Assembly: GCA_019925795.1 (NCBI GenBank)
Contig: CM034315.1
Coordinates: forward strand, 1,364,001 to 1,428,000
Source: Dendrobium chrysotoxum
Taxonomy: Eukaryota > Streptophyta > Magnoliopsida > Asparagales > Orchidaceae
Direction of reading: 5' to 3'
Length of the DNA: 64,000 bases
Numbering within the stretch: position 1 is the first letter of the stretch; each line of letters opens with the position of its first letter. Both the position numbers and the translations under genes were made by a program. This document shows, one piece after another, positions 50,395-62,194 of the stretch. The notes beneath the pieces were generated by a model. The model was not told the origin of the DNA and ran no database searches. It saw nothing but the letters and a program-made list of their open reading frames with translations.

Positions 50395-52326
50395 TTGATC
50401 GACACAATCAGATTCCACACAAAAATAACATCCACCTCATTCTTCAGCCGGCCAGTCTCCTCCACTGCGCCTTACCTCCATTTCAGCTGTCAAGATATTG
50501 TTTCTCCACCAGAAAATACTGCTCCACCGCAACCTTCAGGTTCTACTGCAGTCCTGCACTCCGTTTCCTGCAGTTTGCCAATTTCCTGCAGTCTGGTGTA
50601 GTTCCGGCGGGCTGCCAGCTGCAAGATTCTTCCACCAAAGGCTGTTACTCCCCTCTTCTTGCTGTTTTGTTCAGCAAACCAGCCATCCAATTCATTCCTC
50701 TTCCTTTTTCCTGCATCTTCACAACATTAACAACTTCACCATCTGTTTCCACCATCTGTTTCCAGCAGCAGTCTTCGATTTGGCTGCATTTTCCTGTTCA
50801 AGAACACCAAGAACAGCAACAGCAGCAACCATCTCCATCCAGGCGCTGCTCCCACTCACAGCCTGCTGTTCTTGAATCCATTCCAACGCAACTGCAGCCT
50901 TCTTCTGCTGATTTTTTCAGCCGCAGCAGCCCTTCTTCAGTCCCCAGATTCCAGCTAAATACCTCCACAGCTGAGGAAAACTTCACCAATCTCTCCTTAC
51001 CGCAAGATTCATCCACAGGTTTCAACACCTACGCCAAGTTTCAAGAACTGTTTCTACCACCTTCACCGGTTCACAATCTGCTACAAGAACCAGTATTCAA
51101 GAACAACAGTGTTGCTCACCATTCCAACTACAATTCTGCTCGCTCCTGTTTCAGCAATCAACTCATTCTCTTCAAGAACAGCAATTTGAACCTTCAAGAA
51201 CAGTTACCAACACTTCAGTTGCAGTTGGCAGGACCTTCAAGACCTACAGATTCTAGCCATCAGCCGCCCCTAAACCCTTCCACTCAACAACTGGCGGCCA
51301 CCTTATCCAAACAGCTGCAGGTTTTCAGTACCAATTCAAGATTCTAATCTTTTCAACCTCCATCATCCACAAATATTGAATCAATATGAAGAACGCAGAT
51401 ATGGCCGAAGCTCTTCAGGCAATGCAAATCAATCAAGAATTGCACTTCTCCAAAATCCAAAAATCTTTACATCAACTCAATGTTCAATTTGCTTCAATTG
51501 GCTCATTCCTTCAACAAATCGATTCTTTCATGGATTTCATAGACAAGAAACTTAATAGTTTGTGTATTGACCATCCACAAACTCCACTCCATCAAGATAC
51601 TTCCTCTTCCGCCAGCATACTTGATTCCATAGGCCGAATCCCTTCTGCACAACCGTCACCTTCTCCGACAGGTTTTCTTTTTTTACGCATCATCTATCAT
51701 TATCTAATTCAACCTTACTCAAACAATCTCAACATTTATTTCAACCACCACTAGGTTTACCACAACCTAGTACTATTGACCATCGTATTTATCTTCCATC
51801 CTTATCTCAACCAATTAACATATGTCATTTTTCATTCTCCTCATTTTCAAGAGAATGCTAAGAAACAATTAGTTCTGAAATGCTTCACTCCGACATTATT
51901 TATCATAATCCTATCTTTTTTTCTATTTCGATATTGCTTGTTCAAAAACATGATGGTATTTGGTATTTTTGCATTAATTCTAGAGCCCTTAATATACACA
52001 CCATTCAAGATAAAATTTTTATTCTAATAATTCATGAATTTTTAGATGAATTACATGAGTTTTTTTGTCACAAACTCCATTTTGGTTTTGCCTCTCAGCA
52101 AGTTATGTTACATTCTAAAAATGTCATAAAACGATTCATGATGGCTATAATGTATTTCTCCTTATGCCTTTTTCCCCTTCTACATTTTTCAACTTCGCGT
52201 TCAAGTTTTCTTACAATGGAAATTAAATTTTCAGATGATGCCACATGGAAAAATTTTGTCACCCTCTCTTCATCTTTTTCTTCTCTCAACCTTGAGGACA
52301 AGGTTGTTTTCAATGGGGATGGGAGT
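50395..52326 (+). mobile_element. decayed Ty3/gypsy remnant (gag start, RT fragment, chromodomain tail)
   Basis: 50395-51350 is a Ser/Gln/Pro-rich leader-like coding stretch. A gag start follows at 51386 (MKNADMAEALQAMQINQELH, coiled-coil). From about 51880 a decayed reverse transcriptase can be read: ILLVQKHDGIWYFCINSRAL, FLDELHEFFCHKLHFGFAS. It jumps at about 52200 to the pol C-terminus (DDATWKNF, SSLNLEDKVVFNGDG) and the purine tract GGGGATGGGAG at 52315. An LTR seems to start at about 52327. The left LTR would be in the gap at 49.8-50.3 kb. Confidence 0.8.
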
Positions 52327-52620
52327 ATTAGACATCAACAATATATCTTTAGCCAAATAAAGTACAAACTAAATAGTCTATACATATGTAATAAGCACTA
52401 ATTTATTTCTTTTATTCTATTTTTAGTTTGTTTTAGGTAGACCAATTTTATATTATAAACTTGGTCTACCCAAGTATGATAAATACACCTCCTATTATAA
52501 GAAAAGAGTATGAACTAAAAGATTTCTTGTTTCTCCCTCTCTAGCTTCTCTTCTTCCCCTTCTTCATCCTTAAGAAGTCCACACATACTCAAAAGATGTC
52601 TTTCCCTTTTTGATGTAGAT
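52327..52620 (+). repeat. probable right LTR of the gypsy remnant
   Basis: Begins TATTAGACATCAAC directly after the purine tract. Contains TATATCTTTAG and T/C-rich U5-like text to about 52610. The 3' edge and TSD could not be fixed. Confidence 0.5.
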
Positions 52621-52779
52621 CAAGAAGCATAAGACTCATCTTGTAGAACCACAACTGGCTTAACTAAAAAAAAATCAGCAAACTATGAAACTTCCTCAAC
52701 TCACTAGAAAAGCTATTTGAGCCATGCTCTCAAGCTCAAAATAGTACAAATTCTAACTATGGTGTATTTAATGCCTCAA

Positions 52780-53822
52780 ATAGTTCCCCTTAAAGATAGA
52801 TCGTAGATTCAGGAGCCACCGATCACGTAAAAAATCTTGCCAGCCCCTTTCAAACATATAAACTTTACCTAAATAATAGAAAAATGAAAGTAGATGATGA
52901 CTTCCTCACAACTATTGGAGCTCAAGGGAACATTTCTATTTCTTCTATATTTACCCTCAACAATATACTTCATTTTTCTCACCTTGTATAAAATCTTCTA
53001 TCAATTTATAAAACTAAGACAACAAGTACAAGGCAACATTTCAATATAGGGAAAATGATTGGGTGAGTTAGAGAAACGGATGGCTATTTTTTCTTAAAAA
53101 GAACCCTTTTAAGCTCATTTCCACTTTAAATGCTAAAATCATTTGGGAACGCCATTATAGACTAGGCATCTCTCATCTAAAACCCTATTGTGTATGTTTC
53201 ATTCTTTTTTGTAAATGTTAACATTGAAAACTTTCACAATAAGACTAGCGAAATTGCAAAACATCATCGTACTTTTTTCTCTAAAAGTGATCTAGATTCT
53301 CTATTGCTTTTATGTTAATTCACTCTGATATTTTGAGGCTCTAAAAAATCCATAACATTTTTAGAGTTATAAGATTTGTCACTTCCATAGATAATTAAAC
53401 TCAGATGATACCGATAAATCTTATCAAACAAAAATTGATATCAGCCTTATTCTTTCTATCTTTTATTGTCAATAAAAAATTATTTTGATGCTAGCCAAAA
53501 ATTTCAAGTTGATGATGCTAGAAATTATTTTAATCAGACTATATCATCTTTCCTCAATAAAGAATATATTATTCATCAATCCTCATATCCTGACAACTCC
53601 CAAAAAATGAAGTGACAGAAAGGAAAAATCCTCATCTCCTAAAGCTAACGGAACTCTTCTTTTCCATAATTAAGTTTCCAAGCTGTCAAAACCGTCGTTT
53701 ATCTAATTAATACAATACCCTCGAGAGTGATTGGTTTCATATGTCCCCTAAAACTACCTTGCTTAAGTTTTTCTTATAAATAATTTCTTCTCAAAACTTT
53801 CTCCAAAAATATTTTTGATGCA
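52780..53822 (+). pseudogene. decayed Ty1/copia pol, part 1 (protease to integrase)
   Basis: The + strand reads a copia protease motif (DSGATDHVKNLASPFQTY at about 52810), a GAG-pre-integrase-like ERHYRLGISHLKP region (about 53150) and integrase remains (FVTSIDN, FLNKEYIIHQSSYPD-like, VTERKNPHLL, LFHNxVSKL) with many stops and shifts. It ends at KIF-CIGYVHV-like codons, where the RTE LINE has inserted. The continuation is at 57014. Confidence 0.8.
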
Positions 53823-53841
53823 TTGGTTATGTGCATGTTCA
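53823..53841 (+). repeat. target site duplication, 5' copy (RTE LINE)
   Basis: TTGGTTATGTGCATGTTCA; identical to 56995-57013. The first two or three bases overlap the TTG tail on the other side, so the minimal TSD is 17 bp. Confidence 0.92.
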
Positions 53842-56800
53842 ACACTGTTGTTGCCAAGTCCCAAGTCCTGGATGAGAAAAGTGGAGGGTTGCGTTAGGTA
53901 GTCGACAGTCAGCGTAAAACTTATCGAATAATCATGACATGAATCCTTTAAAAAATTATATTAATGCTAGGGCATCCCCTGGAAGCGACGCATTGTATGG
54001 CCTGAATACAACGACAAGTGTGCAAGGGCCGTTACACCGGAGCCCAGGTGCAGTGTTAAATAGGCAAGGGTTCCCACATCAAGGATGGATGTGGGCAAAG
54101 AAGCTAGTTCATGAAACTAAAATTAGAATATGAACTTGGAATATAGGTTCCCTTACAGGAAAATTAATGGAATTAATAGATATTATGGTTTATAGGAAGA
54201 TAAATATTTTGTGCATTCAGGAAACTAAATGGGTTGGAGAGAAGGCTAAGGAGATTGATAGTTTAGGATTTAAACTATGGTATTCGGGTAGGAGTCGTAC
54301 TAGAAATGGTATAGGCGTGATTATAGATAAGAGTTTGAAGGATAATGTTATAAAAATTAATAGAATTGGAGATAGAATTATAGCTTTAAAGATTGTTGTT
54401 GATGCTAAGATTATTAATATTATAAGTATTTATACTCCTCAAGTAGGTTTGGATATGGGTTCAAAATTAAAATTTTAGAATGACTTAGAAGAATTAGTAC
54501 AAAAGATACCTTTTGAAGAAAAAAAATTTATTGGAGGAGATTTAAATGGACATGTTTGTAGAGAGGTAAATGATTTTAAAAGCATTCATGGTGGCCATAG
54601 GTTTGGAACGACAAATGAAGGTGATAAGACCATATTAGATTTTTCCTTAGCTTATGATTTTATATTTGCTAATACCTTATTTAAAAAAAGAAATGAGTAT
54701 CTCATCACTTATAAAAATGGATATAGTACAACTCAGATTGATTATTTTCTTATAAGAAAATTAGATCGTTTAGATTGCAAAGACTGTAAAGTTATTCCGA
54801 GTGAAAATTTATATATCCAACATCGATTATTAATTTTGGACTTTAAAATTAAGGAACTAAAAATAAAAAATAAAGTAAAACGTTATTCTAGGATTAGATG
54901 GGGGCATTTAAAGAATATTTACAAAAATATTTTTGAGAGTAAGATTTTAGACCTTAAGATTTTGTCTGTGCATGAGGATACTAATGTTATGTGGGAAAAA
55001 GTGACTAGTGATATAAATAATATTGCAAAAGATGTGCTTGGAGTATCGAAGTGAAAAGCTCTTAATAATAAAAATAGTTGATGGTGGAATCCAAATGTGC
55101 AAGAAAAGATAAAAAATAAGAAGATTTGTTATAAAAATTGGTTTAAATGTAAAAGTTCTGAAAATTGGGAAAGATATAAAGAGGCACGCAAGGAATCTAA
55201 GAAAGCAATATGCGATGCAAAGATATTAGCTTTTAATGATTTATATAATAGATTAGATACTAAGGAGGGAGAAAGTTATATGTATAAGTTAGCCAAACAA
55301 AGAGATAGGAGTAGTAAGGATTTAGTTCAAGTGAAGTGTATTAAGGATGAAGATCAAAAAGTACTTTTCTTAGAAGATGATATTCAACAAAGGTGAATGA
55401 GATATTTTGCTAAACTTTTAATGAAGAATGTGAAAATACAATGGACTTTAGTGATCTTAGCACCCTAAATGAAAATAAAGATTTATGTTTTTATCGGCGT
55501 ATTAGTAAAACCGAAGTTAGAGAGGCTTTAAAGAAAATGAAGGGTGGAAAAGCTGTTGGACCTAATGACATTCCAATAGATGTGTGGAAATGCTTAGGAG
55601 ATGAAGGAATTTCTTGGCTTACTAAACTTTTTAATATTGTTTTGAAGACTAAAAAAATGTCAGATGAGTGGAGAATGAGTGTGTTAATTCCTATTTTTAA
55701 GAATAAAGGTGATGCACAAGATTGTGCGAATTATAGAGGAATTAAGTTGATGTGTCATACTTTAAAACTATGGGAGCGAGTTATGGAGCATAGGTTATGG
55801 CGTGATACTAATGTTTCACAAAATCAATTTGGATTCATGCCGGGTAGGTCTACTATGGAAGCCATACATTTATTGAGAGGTTTGATGGAGAAATATAAAG
55901 AGAATAAGGAGGATCTACATATGATATTTATTGATTTAGAAAAAGCATAAGATAAAGTTCCAAGAGAAGTGCTATGGAGAGTTCTCGAAAAGAAAGGAGT
56001 TAATAACTCTTATATTCAAATTATTAAAGATATGTATGCAGGAGTTATTACTTGTGTTCAAACACAATGTGGTTTGACCAAGTATTTTCCTATTTCGGTT
56101 GGATTACATCAAGGATTAGCCTTAAGCTCATATCTTTTTGCTTTAGTCATGGATGTTCTCACTAGACATTTGCAAGAGGATGTACTTTGCTGTATGCTTT
56201 TTGCTGATGATATTCTTCTTGGTGATAAGACTAGAGAGGGAGTTGAAGGTAAACTTGAATTATGGAGGTCAACCTTAGAGTCTAAAGGTTTTCGCTTGAG
56301 TAAATCTAAAACGGAATATATGAAGTGTAGTTTTAGTAGTAATAGACCCAGTGAGGGGATTGTGACTTTGGTCGATCAAGTCATTAATAAGAGTACACGT
56401 TTTAGATATCTTGGATCTATTATTCAGAGTGATGGTAAAATAGATGGGGATATTATCAGCAGAATTCAAGTTGGATGGTTGAAGTGGAGGAATGCATCGG
56501 GCTTGTTGTATGATAGAAAAATCCCCCTCAAATTTAAGAGAAAATTCTATAAGATGGTGGTGAGATTTGTAATGCTTTATGGTGTCAAATGTTGGTCATT
56601 AAAAGAGAAGCATAATACTAAGTTAAGTGTTACGGAGATGAGGATGCTCAGGTGGATGAGCGACTTTACCATTAGAGATAGGATACAAAATGAGCATATA
56701 CGTGAAAAGGTTGGAGTAGCTCCAGTGGAAGATAAGATTAGAGAGAGTCGCCTTAGATGGTTTGGTCACATAAAACGACGGCCTTCCGATGACCCGGTTA

Positions 56801-56994
56801 GGAAAGTAGAGGTATTAGATTTGACTTATGTTAAGAAAGGTAGAGGTAGACCTAAAAAGACTTGATTAGAAAATATTAAAAATGATCTTTCTTTATTAGA
56901 TTTAAACGAGAATTTGACTTTTAACAGGACACAATGGAGAAAAAGGATTCATGTAGCCGACCCCACGTAGTGGGACAAAGGCTTGTTGTTGTTG
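53842..56994 (+). mobile_element. RTE-clade LINE, nearly full length (~3.15 kb)
   Basis: Bounded by a 17-19 bp target duplication, with a 5' leader, endonuclease, reverse transcriptase, C-terminal domain and the 3' motif CCCCACGTAGTGGGACAAAGG before (TTG)n. It is about 95 percent alike by eye to 17587-19216 in the shared part. It is inserted in the middle of a copia integrase-RT linker. This is the reference copy for the other four RTE fragments in the window. Confidence 0.93.
53939..56985 (+). pseudogene. RTE LINE ORF: AP-endonuclease plus reverse transcriptase, inactivated
   Basis: The endonuclease spans about 54127-54850: TWNIGSLTGK, NILCIQETKW (catalytic Glu), FIGGDLNGH (Asp/Asn), QIDYFLIR, and a terminal QHR for the usual Asp-His. 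The RT spans about 55440-56290: GGKAVGPNDIP, PIFKNKGDAQDC, FGFMPGRST, IDLEKA, GLHQG, MLFADDILL. The C-terminal domain ends GRGRPKKT. Lesions are TGA just before TWNIGS, TAG at 54476, TGA at 55052, TGA at 55394, a 1-bp deletion near 55410, TAA at 55948 and TGA at 56863. Most are single-base changes, so the copy decayed after insertion. Confidence 0.92.
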
Positions 56995-57013
56995 TTGGTT
57001 ATGTGCATGTTCA
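56995..57013 (+). repeat. target site duplication, 3' copy (RTE LINE)
   Basis: TTGGTTATGTGCATGTTCA directly after the (TTG)n tail. Confidence 0.92.
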
Positions 57014-57130
57014 CTTTCTAATAAAGAAAATCAGTTTAGCACGAACAGATTTCTATTTTTCTTCCATTACCTGGTATTTTAACATGCAACACTGCATCAT
57101 GTATGTATATCATGACAAACCATTTTAATA
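57014..57130 (+). pseudogene. decayed Ty1/copia pol, part 2
   Basis: With the LINE and one TSD copy ignored, the frame across the insertion reads CYVHVH-type codons, then FLIKKISLART, the expected copia sequence (GCxxYVHVH, N-K, L-x-ART/ARA-L). The rest fades by about 57130. The copia element is therefore truncated close to XRCC1 exon 3. Confidence 0.7.
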
Positions 57131-57420
57131 TCCAAGGAGTTTCAATACCTCATTCGGAGAAATCCAATTGAAATGAAGCATTGCAACTTTGAGATACAAT
57201 AAAAACAGTAAACACAATTATTTAGGACCTAAACTAGACATTTGAAGCGTCATCCAATCAGAGGGAAAATTCAACTGTTGAAAATGTCCTCCATATCTGT
57301 ACCATGAGAGTTGTTGACAGACAAAGAAATCTCAGGTACAAATGGAGAGAGTGAAAACCAGATTGGTACATAACATTTAAAATGTTAAGCTAATGACAGT
57401 TTGATTAACTATGCTACCAC

Positions 57421-57532
57421 CTTTATTAAGCTGATTTTGATCGGCACATCTTCTCCATGGTTTTCCAACATGCATGAGGTAGCGCTCAATGTCAACAAGC
57501 TTTTTGTGGTTATAACACTCTGAAATCCACTC
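57421..57532 (-). CDS. XRCC1: XRCC1 exon 3 (last visible exon)
   Basis: EWISECYNHKKLVDIERYLM then HVGKPWRR, the end of the BRCT domain. Acceptor TTTCTAG, donor proposed at AAAG|GTGGTA, which is less certain because the linker after the BRCT domain is variable. No downstream exon is seen. Confidence 0.88.
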
Positions 57533-58233
57533 CTAGAAATATTTACATTGGCATAAGAAAAAAAAATTATAATGAATTATTGTCACGATATATATGACAT
57601 TTTAGGATTTCAAAAGGCAATAATTTGGTATCAAAATAAACGAAAGAATGGTACAGTATGAAGATGAGGCAAAGGAATAAATGAATAAATACCTTTGAGA
57701 CAATAGTGCCATTATCGGTTTCCACTTGTCTAAATTTAGGAGTGTTAGGAAATGCACATACGAGAAGGGTACAACCTGAGGTCCAATCAGGTTGATACTC
57801 GGCTCCCATTTCTACTGCTTGTGCCCTTAATGTGCTTCTCTCTGGGTTAACAAATCCAGATAAAACAAAAACCACCCCTTCCTATCCAAGAAAATATGAG
57901 AATTTTCATGTCATTCATTTCATACAAAGTAGATAACTTCAAAGTTAATAACGTACAAGTTTATATAATTCCCAGCCTATGATTTTAAAATTTCCTTCTA
58001 CTGTCCAATGTCTTCCTTCTTACCAAGAGTTTTGAAAACTCGAAGTTATTTTGATTAGCATCATATGAAGTAGCAGTGCATTCCTCCATATCAGTTTTTG
58101 ACAATATTTCACATGCATCATTCTGCTTCTTTTGGGATTTGTTACTGTTTTCTTTAGAACTCATCCAAGTAGGAAGGCTTCTCTTAGCTGGTGTATGACT
58201 TCCACTATTAGGGTTTGAATTTGTGTGAGGCAT
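57421..58233 (-). CDS. XRCC1: XRCC1, BRCT-domain DNA repair protein (5' part, exons 1-3)
   Basis: Plant XRCC1 is a scaffold of base-excision and single-strand-break repair with a single central BRCT domain. Exons are 58233-58024, 57881-57693 and 57532-57421. Exon 1 starts MPHTNSNPNSGSHTPAKRSL, with PTWMSSKE and ending FEFSKLL. Exon 2 starts EGVVFVLSGFVNPERSTLR, with AVEMGAEYQPDW and CAFPNTPKFRQVE. Exon 3 has the BRCT Trp motif EWISECY. About 170 residues are visible. The plant protein is roughly twice as long, and its conserved C-terminal helical region is not found to the left, where a copia element, an RTE LINE, a gypsy remnant and a gap follow. Whether the gene is intact with a huge intron or truncated cannot be decided here. 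Confidence 0.92.
57693..57881 (-). CDS. XRCC1: XRCC1 exon 2
   Basis: 189 bp, 63 codons, first two thirds of the BRCT domain (VFVLSGFVNPERSTLRAQA, GCTLLVCAFPNTPKFRQV, NGTIVSK). Acceptor GGATAG, donor AAG|GTATTT. Confidence 0.95.
58024..58233 (-). CDS. XRCC1: XRCC1 exon 1
   Basis: 210 bp from ATG 58233 to TTG|GTAAGA. A Ser/Asn/Lys-rich N-terminus with KRSLPTWMSS, the conserved plant XRCC1 start. The ATG is chosen because KRSLP(S/T)WMSS lies about 20 residues from the start in the family. Confidence 0.9.
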
Positions 58234-59600
58234 TGTGAAAGCCTTAACAAATAACTAATGTAACTGACAAAACAAAGCATTGAATGCAACACTTTTGGAT
58301 TTTGAAGCAGCACTTCTTTCTTTATGATGACAGCATAAGAGCCAAATAATAAGCTATCCAAACAAATCCCTGCGAACAGCATCAACGAGAAAAATGAACA
58401 ATAAAATTCAAAATAATAATGCAGCAGAAAATAGCAAAGTTTCTAAACAGCATAAGTATCAAAATGTCCGAACAAGAAATTCACATACTATAAACAGTTA
58501 GAACCGCATTTTAAAAAATAAAATGAATAACAAAAGTTATATATAAATGCTTTCATATATATGTAAGTAGAATTACAATGAGGACATGCATAGAAAAATA
58601 CGCCAAAAAAGTGCGAAGTGGTAGTAGAAGCACCCCGGTCCAAATTGGTTGTAATTTTGGTAAGATGTTCTCGGAGCTCTTTTACACTCATGTTATGGTA
58701 AAAACAGCAATAAACTTAATTCATGGAAAAACAGGCACAGATAACTAATGGAAAGAATAGCAACAGTTATACCAACCAAATCCTACCCAGTCAAGCAAAA
58801 CCCCAGAAGAAAGTATTGTCCGTAACATTAGTGATTAGAGCTACAAGGGACTGCAACCCAAAAAAAATTTTGTTTGAAATAACAGACAATCAATACTCTT
58901 TCACATTGGTAGGCTTTTTCCCGAGAAACTAAAAAGCTTTGCTTATCAATTTTGAGATTGTTTGTTATCCTCATGAGTTAAGAGAGTAATGATGAGCTTA
59001 TTCATTTCTATCAAGTAACACAATAATCCAGGGATGCTGTGTAAATCTCCATGTTGCGATTTAAGACTTCGCAGAATTAAAAGATTCAAAACTTATTATG
59101 GCCAATCACTAGAGATATAAAGAGGAGAATTTCAAAAAATAAATAAAAGAAAGAGAAGATATGGCATAACTATAAAGAAAACTTGTTTTACAAATCCAAA
59201 ATAAAGAAAGCATTGTTTTCAATTTCCTGGGAATCCTTATGTTTGGATCTAGCAAAAAAAGATGGAGAACTGCAAAAGGTTCAGTTGAGCTGCTCGGGGA
59301 AAAAAATAATCTCGCACCATTTTTTCCAATGATTGCCAGGCACTCAATACTTCTTTTTTTGTATTCTTATGCACAAATTCAAGAACCAAAAAATACTGAA
59401 GGATGGAAAATCCAAAGTTCAAGGTATTAAAACAAGGATTTAAAAATATAAAAACATTATAATAGACCTTAAGTACATATTTTCATACAAACTAGAAAAA
59501 AAAATCTCTTTTAATATAATTGTTAGAAAAAAATCATCACCAAAATAAAATAATTAAGCATCACACAAGTGAATGCAATTACATCCTATTGATCAGATTA
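58234..59600. other. XRCC1 upstream region
   Basis: Likely promoter and 5' UTR of XRCC1 on the minus strand. AT-rich, with no further coding exon recognised. Confidence 0.45.
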
Positions 59601-59601
59601 T

Positions 59602-59676
<75 letters not shown>
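59602..59676. repeat. compound (CA)n(TA)n microsatellite
   Basis: About 8 CA units followed by about 29 TA units. Translated TY/YI repeats here are artefacts. Confidence 0.97.
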
Positions 59677-59680
<4 letters not shown>

Positions 59681-59854
59681 GACTGAAAACAGAGAAGATA
59701 TATGCTCTAACTGAAGTAATTCATTCAAACGCCCAGGGATGGATTTATACATCCACAATAACAGAAAATGAAAAAATAAATCTTGGAGAATCAAAATTTA
59801 AATCAATAAAAACAAGAAAATAATAATATTCTCATCCTTGGAAATCAGAAATTT

Positions 59855-60201
59855 TATTTGCACATTTTCCACACCCCCATTCGAGAATTGTTATTTATTA
59901 TTTCCAACTTGTTGACGAGTGTTTCAAAGCTCGATCTAGGAAGCCCCTTTGTTAGCATATATCCCACTTGCTACTTTGTATGAATGAGTTCATACAAATA
60001 ACCCCTTCCTCAATCTCTTATTTATTTAAGTGTCTATCAACTTCAACATGTTCTATTCAATCCTGATGAATTGGCTTATTTGCAATATAGTGCTGCTTTG
60101 TTGTCGCAAAACATCATTGGATACCAACACCCCTTTTAGTCAGGCTAACTCACAAATTTCTTGTGCTTACTTTAAATTCAGTCAACACTAAAACATAGTA
60201 C
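59855..60201 (-). pseudogene. decayed Ty1/copia RNase H, C-terminal part
   Basis: The minus strand reads CDNKAA-like, HYIANKPIHQD, IEHVEVDRHLNK, EIEEGVICM and finally GYMLTKGLPRSSFETLVNKL, the standard copia RNase H end (HVEVDRHFI, ADxLTKGLP). It is split from its upstream part by the hAT element at 60210-63212. Confidence 0.85.
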
Positions 60202-60209
60202 AACGTATT
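60202..60209. repeat. 8-bp TSD, left copy (hAT)
   Basis: AACGTATT, identical to 63213-63220. Confidence 0.95.
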
Positions 60210-60248
60210 CAGTGGCGGATCCAAATCATTTTTTTAGGGTGGGCAAAC

Positions 60249-60250
<2 letters not shown>

Positions 60251-60307
<57 letters not shown>
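60251..60307. repeat. (TA)n microsatellite in the left hAT end
   Basis: About 28 TA units within 45 bp of the TIR. Confidence 0.97.
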
Positions 60308-60310
<3 letters not shown>

Positions 60311-60377
60311 GAACCGGTCAGAATTTCAGTCCCAAACAAAGTCTTGTAATTCATTATATTATATGAAACAAAAAAAA

Positions 60378-62194
60378 TTACAAAATTTGCATTCTACTTT
60401 GCATTTTCTGATAATGTTGCATAAAGACTTCATTCGAAACAGAATCAAATATTTCTTTCTCAATATAAGGCACTAAACAGTCATTGAGCCAAGCATCACC
60501 CATTTTGCTACGCAGCCGATGCTTAATAATCTTCATTGCAGAAAATGTTCTCTCCACTGTAGCATTTGTAATTGGTAAAGTCAGTGCCAAAATAATAAGT
60601 CTATACACCAGGGGATACATAATATTTTTCTTGTCATTTACCATCTGTTTTGCAAAATCAGCAATGCTAGTCAATGATGTGAACTCATCACTCGTGCGCA
60701 TATCAATAATATAAGTAGATAGTTGATGTTCAAGAGACACCAGATCAACCATAGAGAAATCTGTTGGATATAACTCTGCAAGACGAATTAACTTTCCCTT
60801 ATCATAAGAAGTAAACATATCACTCGGATTTAGACATGTCACACAAAGAAGTAACTTGGTGCTAGTTTCAGAAAATCGATTATTCAGTTCCTGTAGTTGC
60901 ATATCAATAACATAGAATAAATCAACTCGATAATAATAAAAATTGTTATTTCTGCACTTTTCGTACTGACCGTCCACGAGCCTTGAATTTAGAATCCATA
61001 TTGGGAACTTCAATTTCAAAAACATTATAAAATCGTGACACTTCTTCAATTAAAGGCACCCATCCATTTTCCCTTATCATCTGTAATCGTTGCTTTGACT
61101 TGTACCAATTTCATTGCATTTATAATATCTTGATCCTTTCTTTGTAAGGCTTGTGATAATTCATTTGTAATCCCTAAAATATCAATCATTAAATGCAGTG
61201 TGAAGACAAAGTCAAATGATTCTATGGCATGTATTAAAACGCAAGCTTCCACTGATTGTTGATCATGTATCATGATTGAAAATACATGACTAATACCAAT
61301 GAACCTCTCTATTACCTGGCCCAATTTGTCTACGTATCTCACTGTAACAGCTAATTGTTCTTTTGTAGACACATCACGGGACTCATCAACTAGAATGGTG
61401 AAATAAGAATCAGCAATATCATTCATGATTACAGCCAAGGTCTCAGTAGTCATAGAACTACAAATCTCCTTTTGGACTTTTGGTGCAATCAATTTCAGCT
61501 TAGCACTTGCATTTTCAAATGTAACCTTTTTTACCTCTTCATTGTGATTAGCAAGAAATTGAAATAGTTTTATATAATTCCCTTGGTTGTTTGAGCTGGA
61601 TGAGTCATCATGCCCACGGAACGATAGCCCTTGGCGAATAAGAAAACGAATACAATCAACAGCTGCAGTCAACATGATGTGATATTCCTTTTTATTCTTA
61701 TCTTCCTAGCTCGACCATAAAGCAGGAATACTCTGCTCTTGAAGCTTCATTAAAGGCTCACATTTCTGTCTTGCCTTGTTGTGTGCACTGCTGTGTTCTC
61801 CGACATGACTCAAAAGTTTCTCTTTTCTTTTCCAATTCTTGAATCCCTCATCAACAAATGTGTTTCCACCGCCTTGGCAAGTACTAACTTGCTCTTGAGG
61901 CTTAAATAAATAGCAATAAAGACAAAATGCTGCATCTTCTTTTACACTATATTCTATCAAATCAAGAAATTCTTCAAATCATTTTGAGTTGAATCTACGT
62001 ATAATATTTCCTATCACTATTTGAGGGAAACAATGATTTTTTGGTTGATGCGGACCCTTCAACAAATAAGCTTTACGAACTTTATCACGCTCATTCACAT
62101 CATAACTCGAGATAGATGGTCTAAGACCAAGGTCAGCAGGGAGATTGTTAATATCAATCTCGACACGCTCTTTTCGCTTCAAGAATCGTTCCAT
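60378..62194 (-). pseudogene. hAT transposase, TTF/ZMYM1-like, inactivated
   Basis: Catalyses cut-and-paste transposition in intact relatives (annotated as zinc finger MYM-type protein 1-like in plants). ATG at 62194 starts MERFLKRK. The TTF-type zinc-finger region has KNHCFPQI, DAAFCLYCYLF and GFKNWKRKEKLLSHVGEHSS. The catalytic core has CSSMTTETLAVIMNDIAD, ILVDESRDVSTKEQLAV and RYVDKLGQVIERF. The C-terminal hAT dimerisation part is MYPLVYRLIILALTLPIT, VERTFSAMKIIKHRLRSKM and DCLVPYIEKEIFD. Lesions are TGA at 61981-61979 (for a Trp), TAG at about 61708-61706, a frameshift near 61105 and another near 60955. The protein would be about 600 residues. Confidence 0.92.

Noticed and set aside
59520..59794. 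Frames containing TYTHTH/YIYIYI repeats
   Set aside because: They are translations of the (CA)n(TA)n microsatellite. 63042-63245 is the same case.
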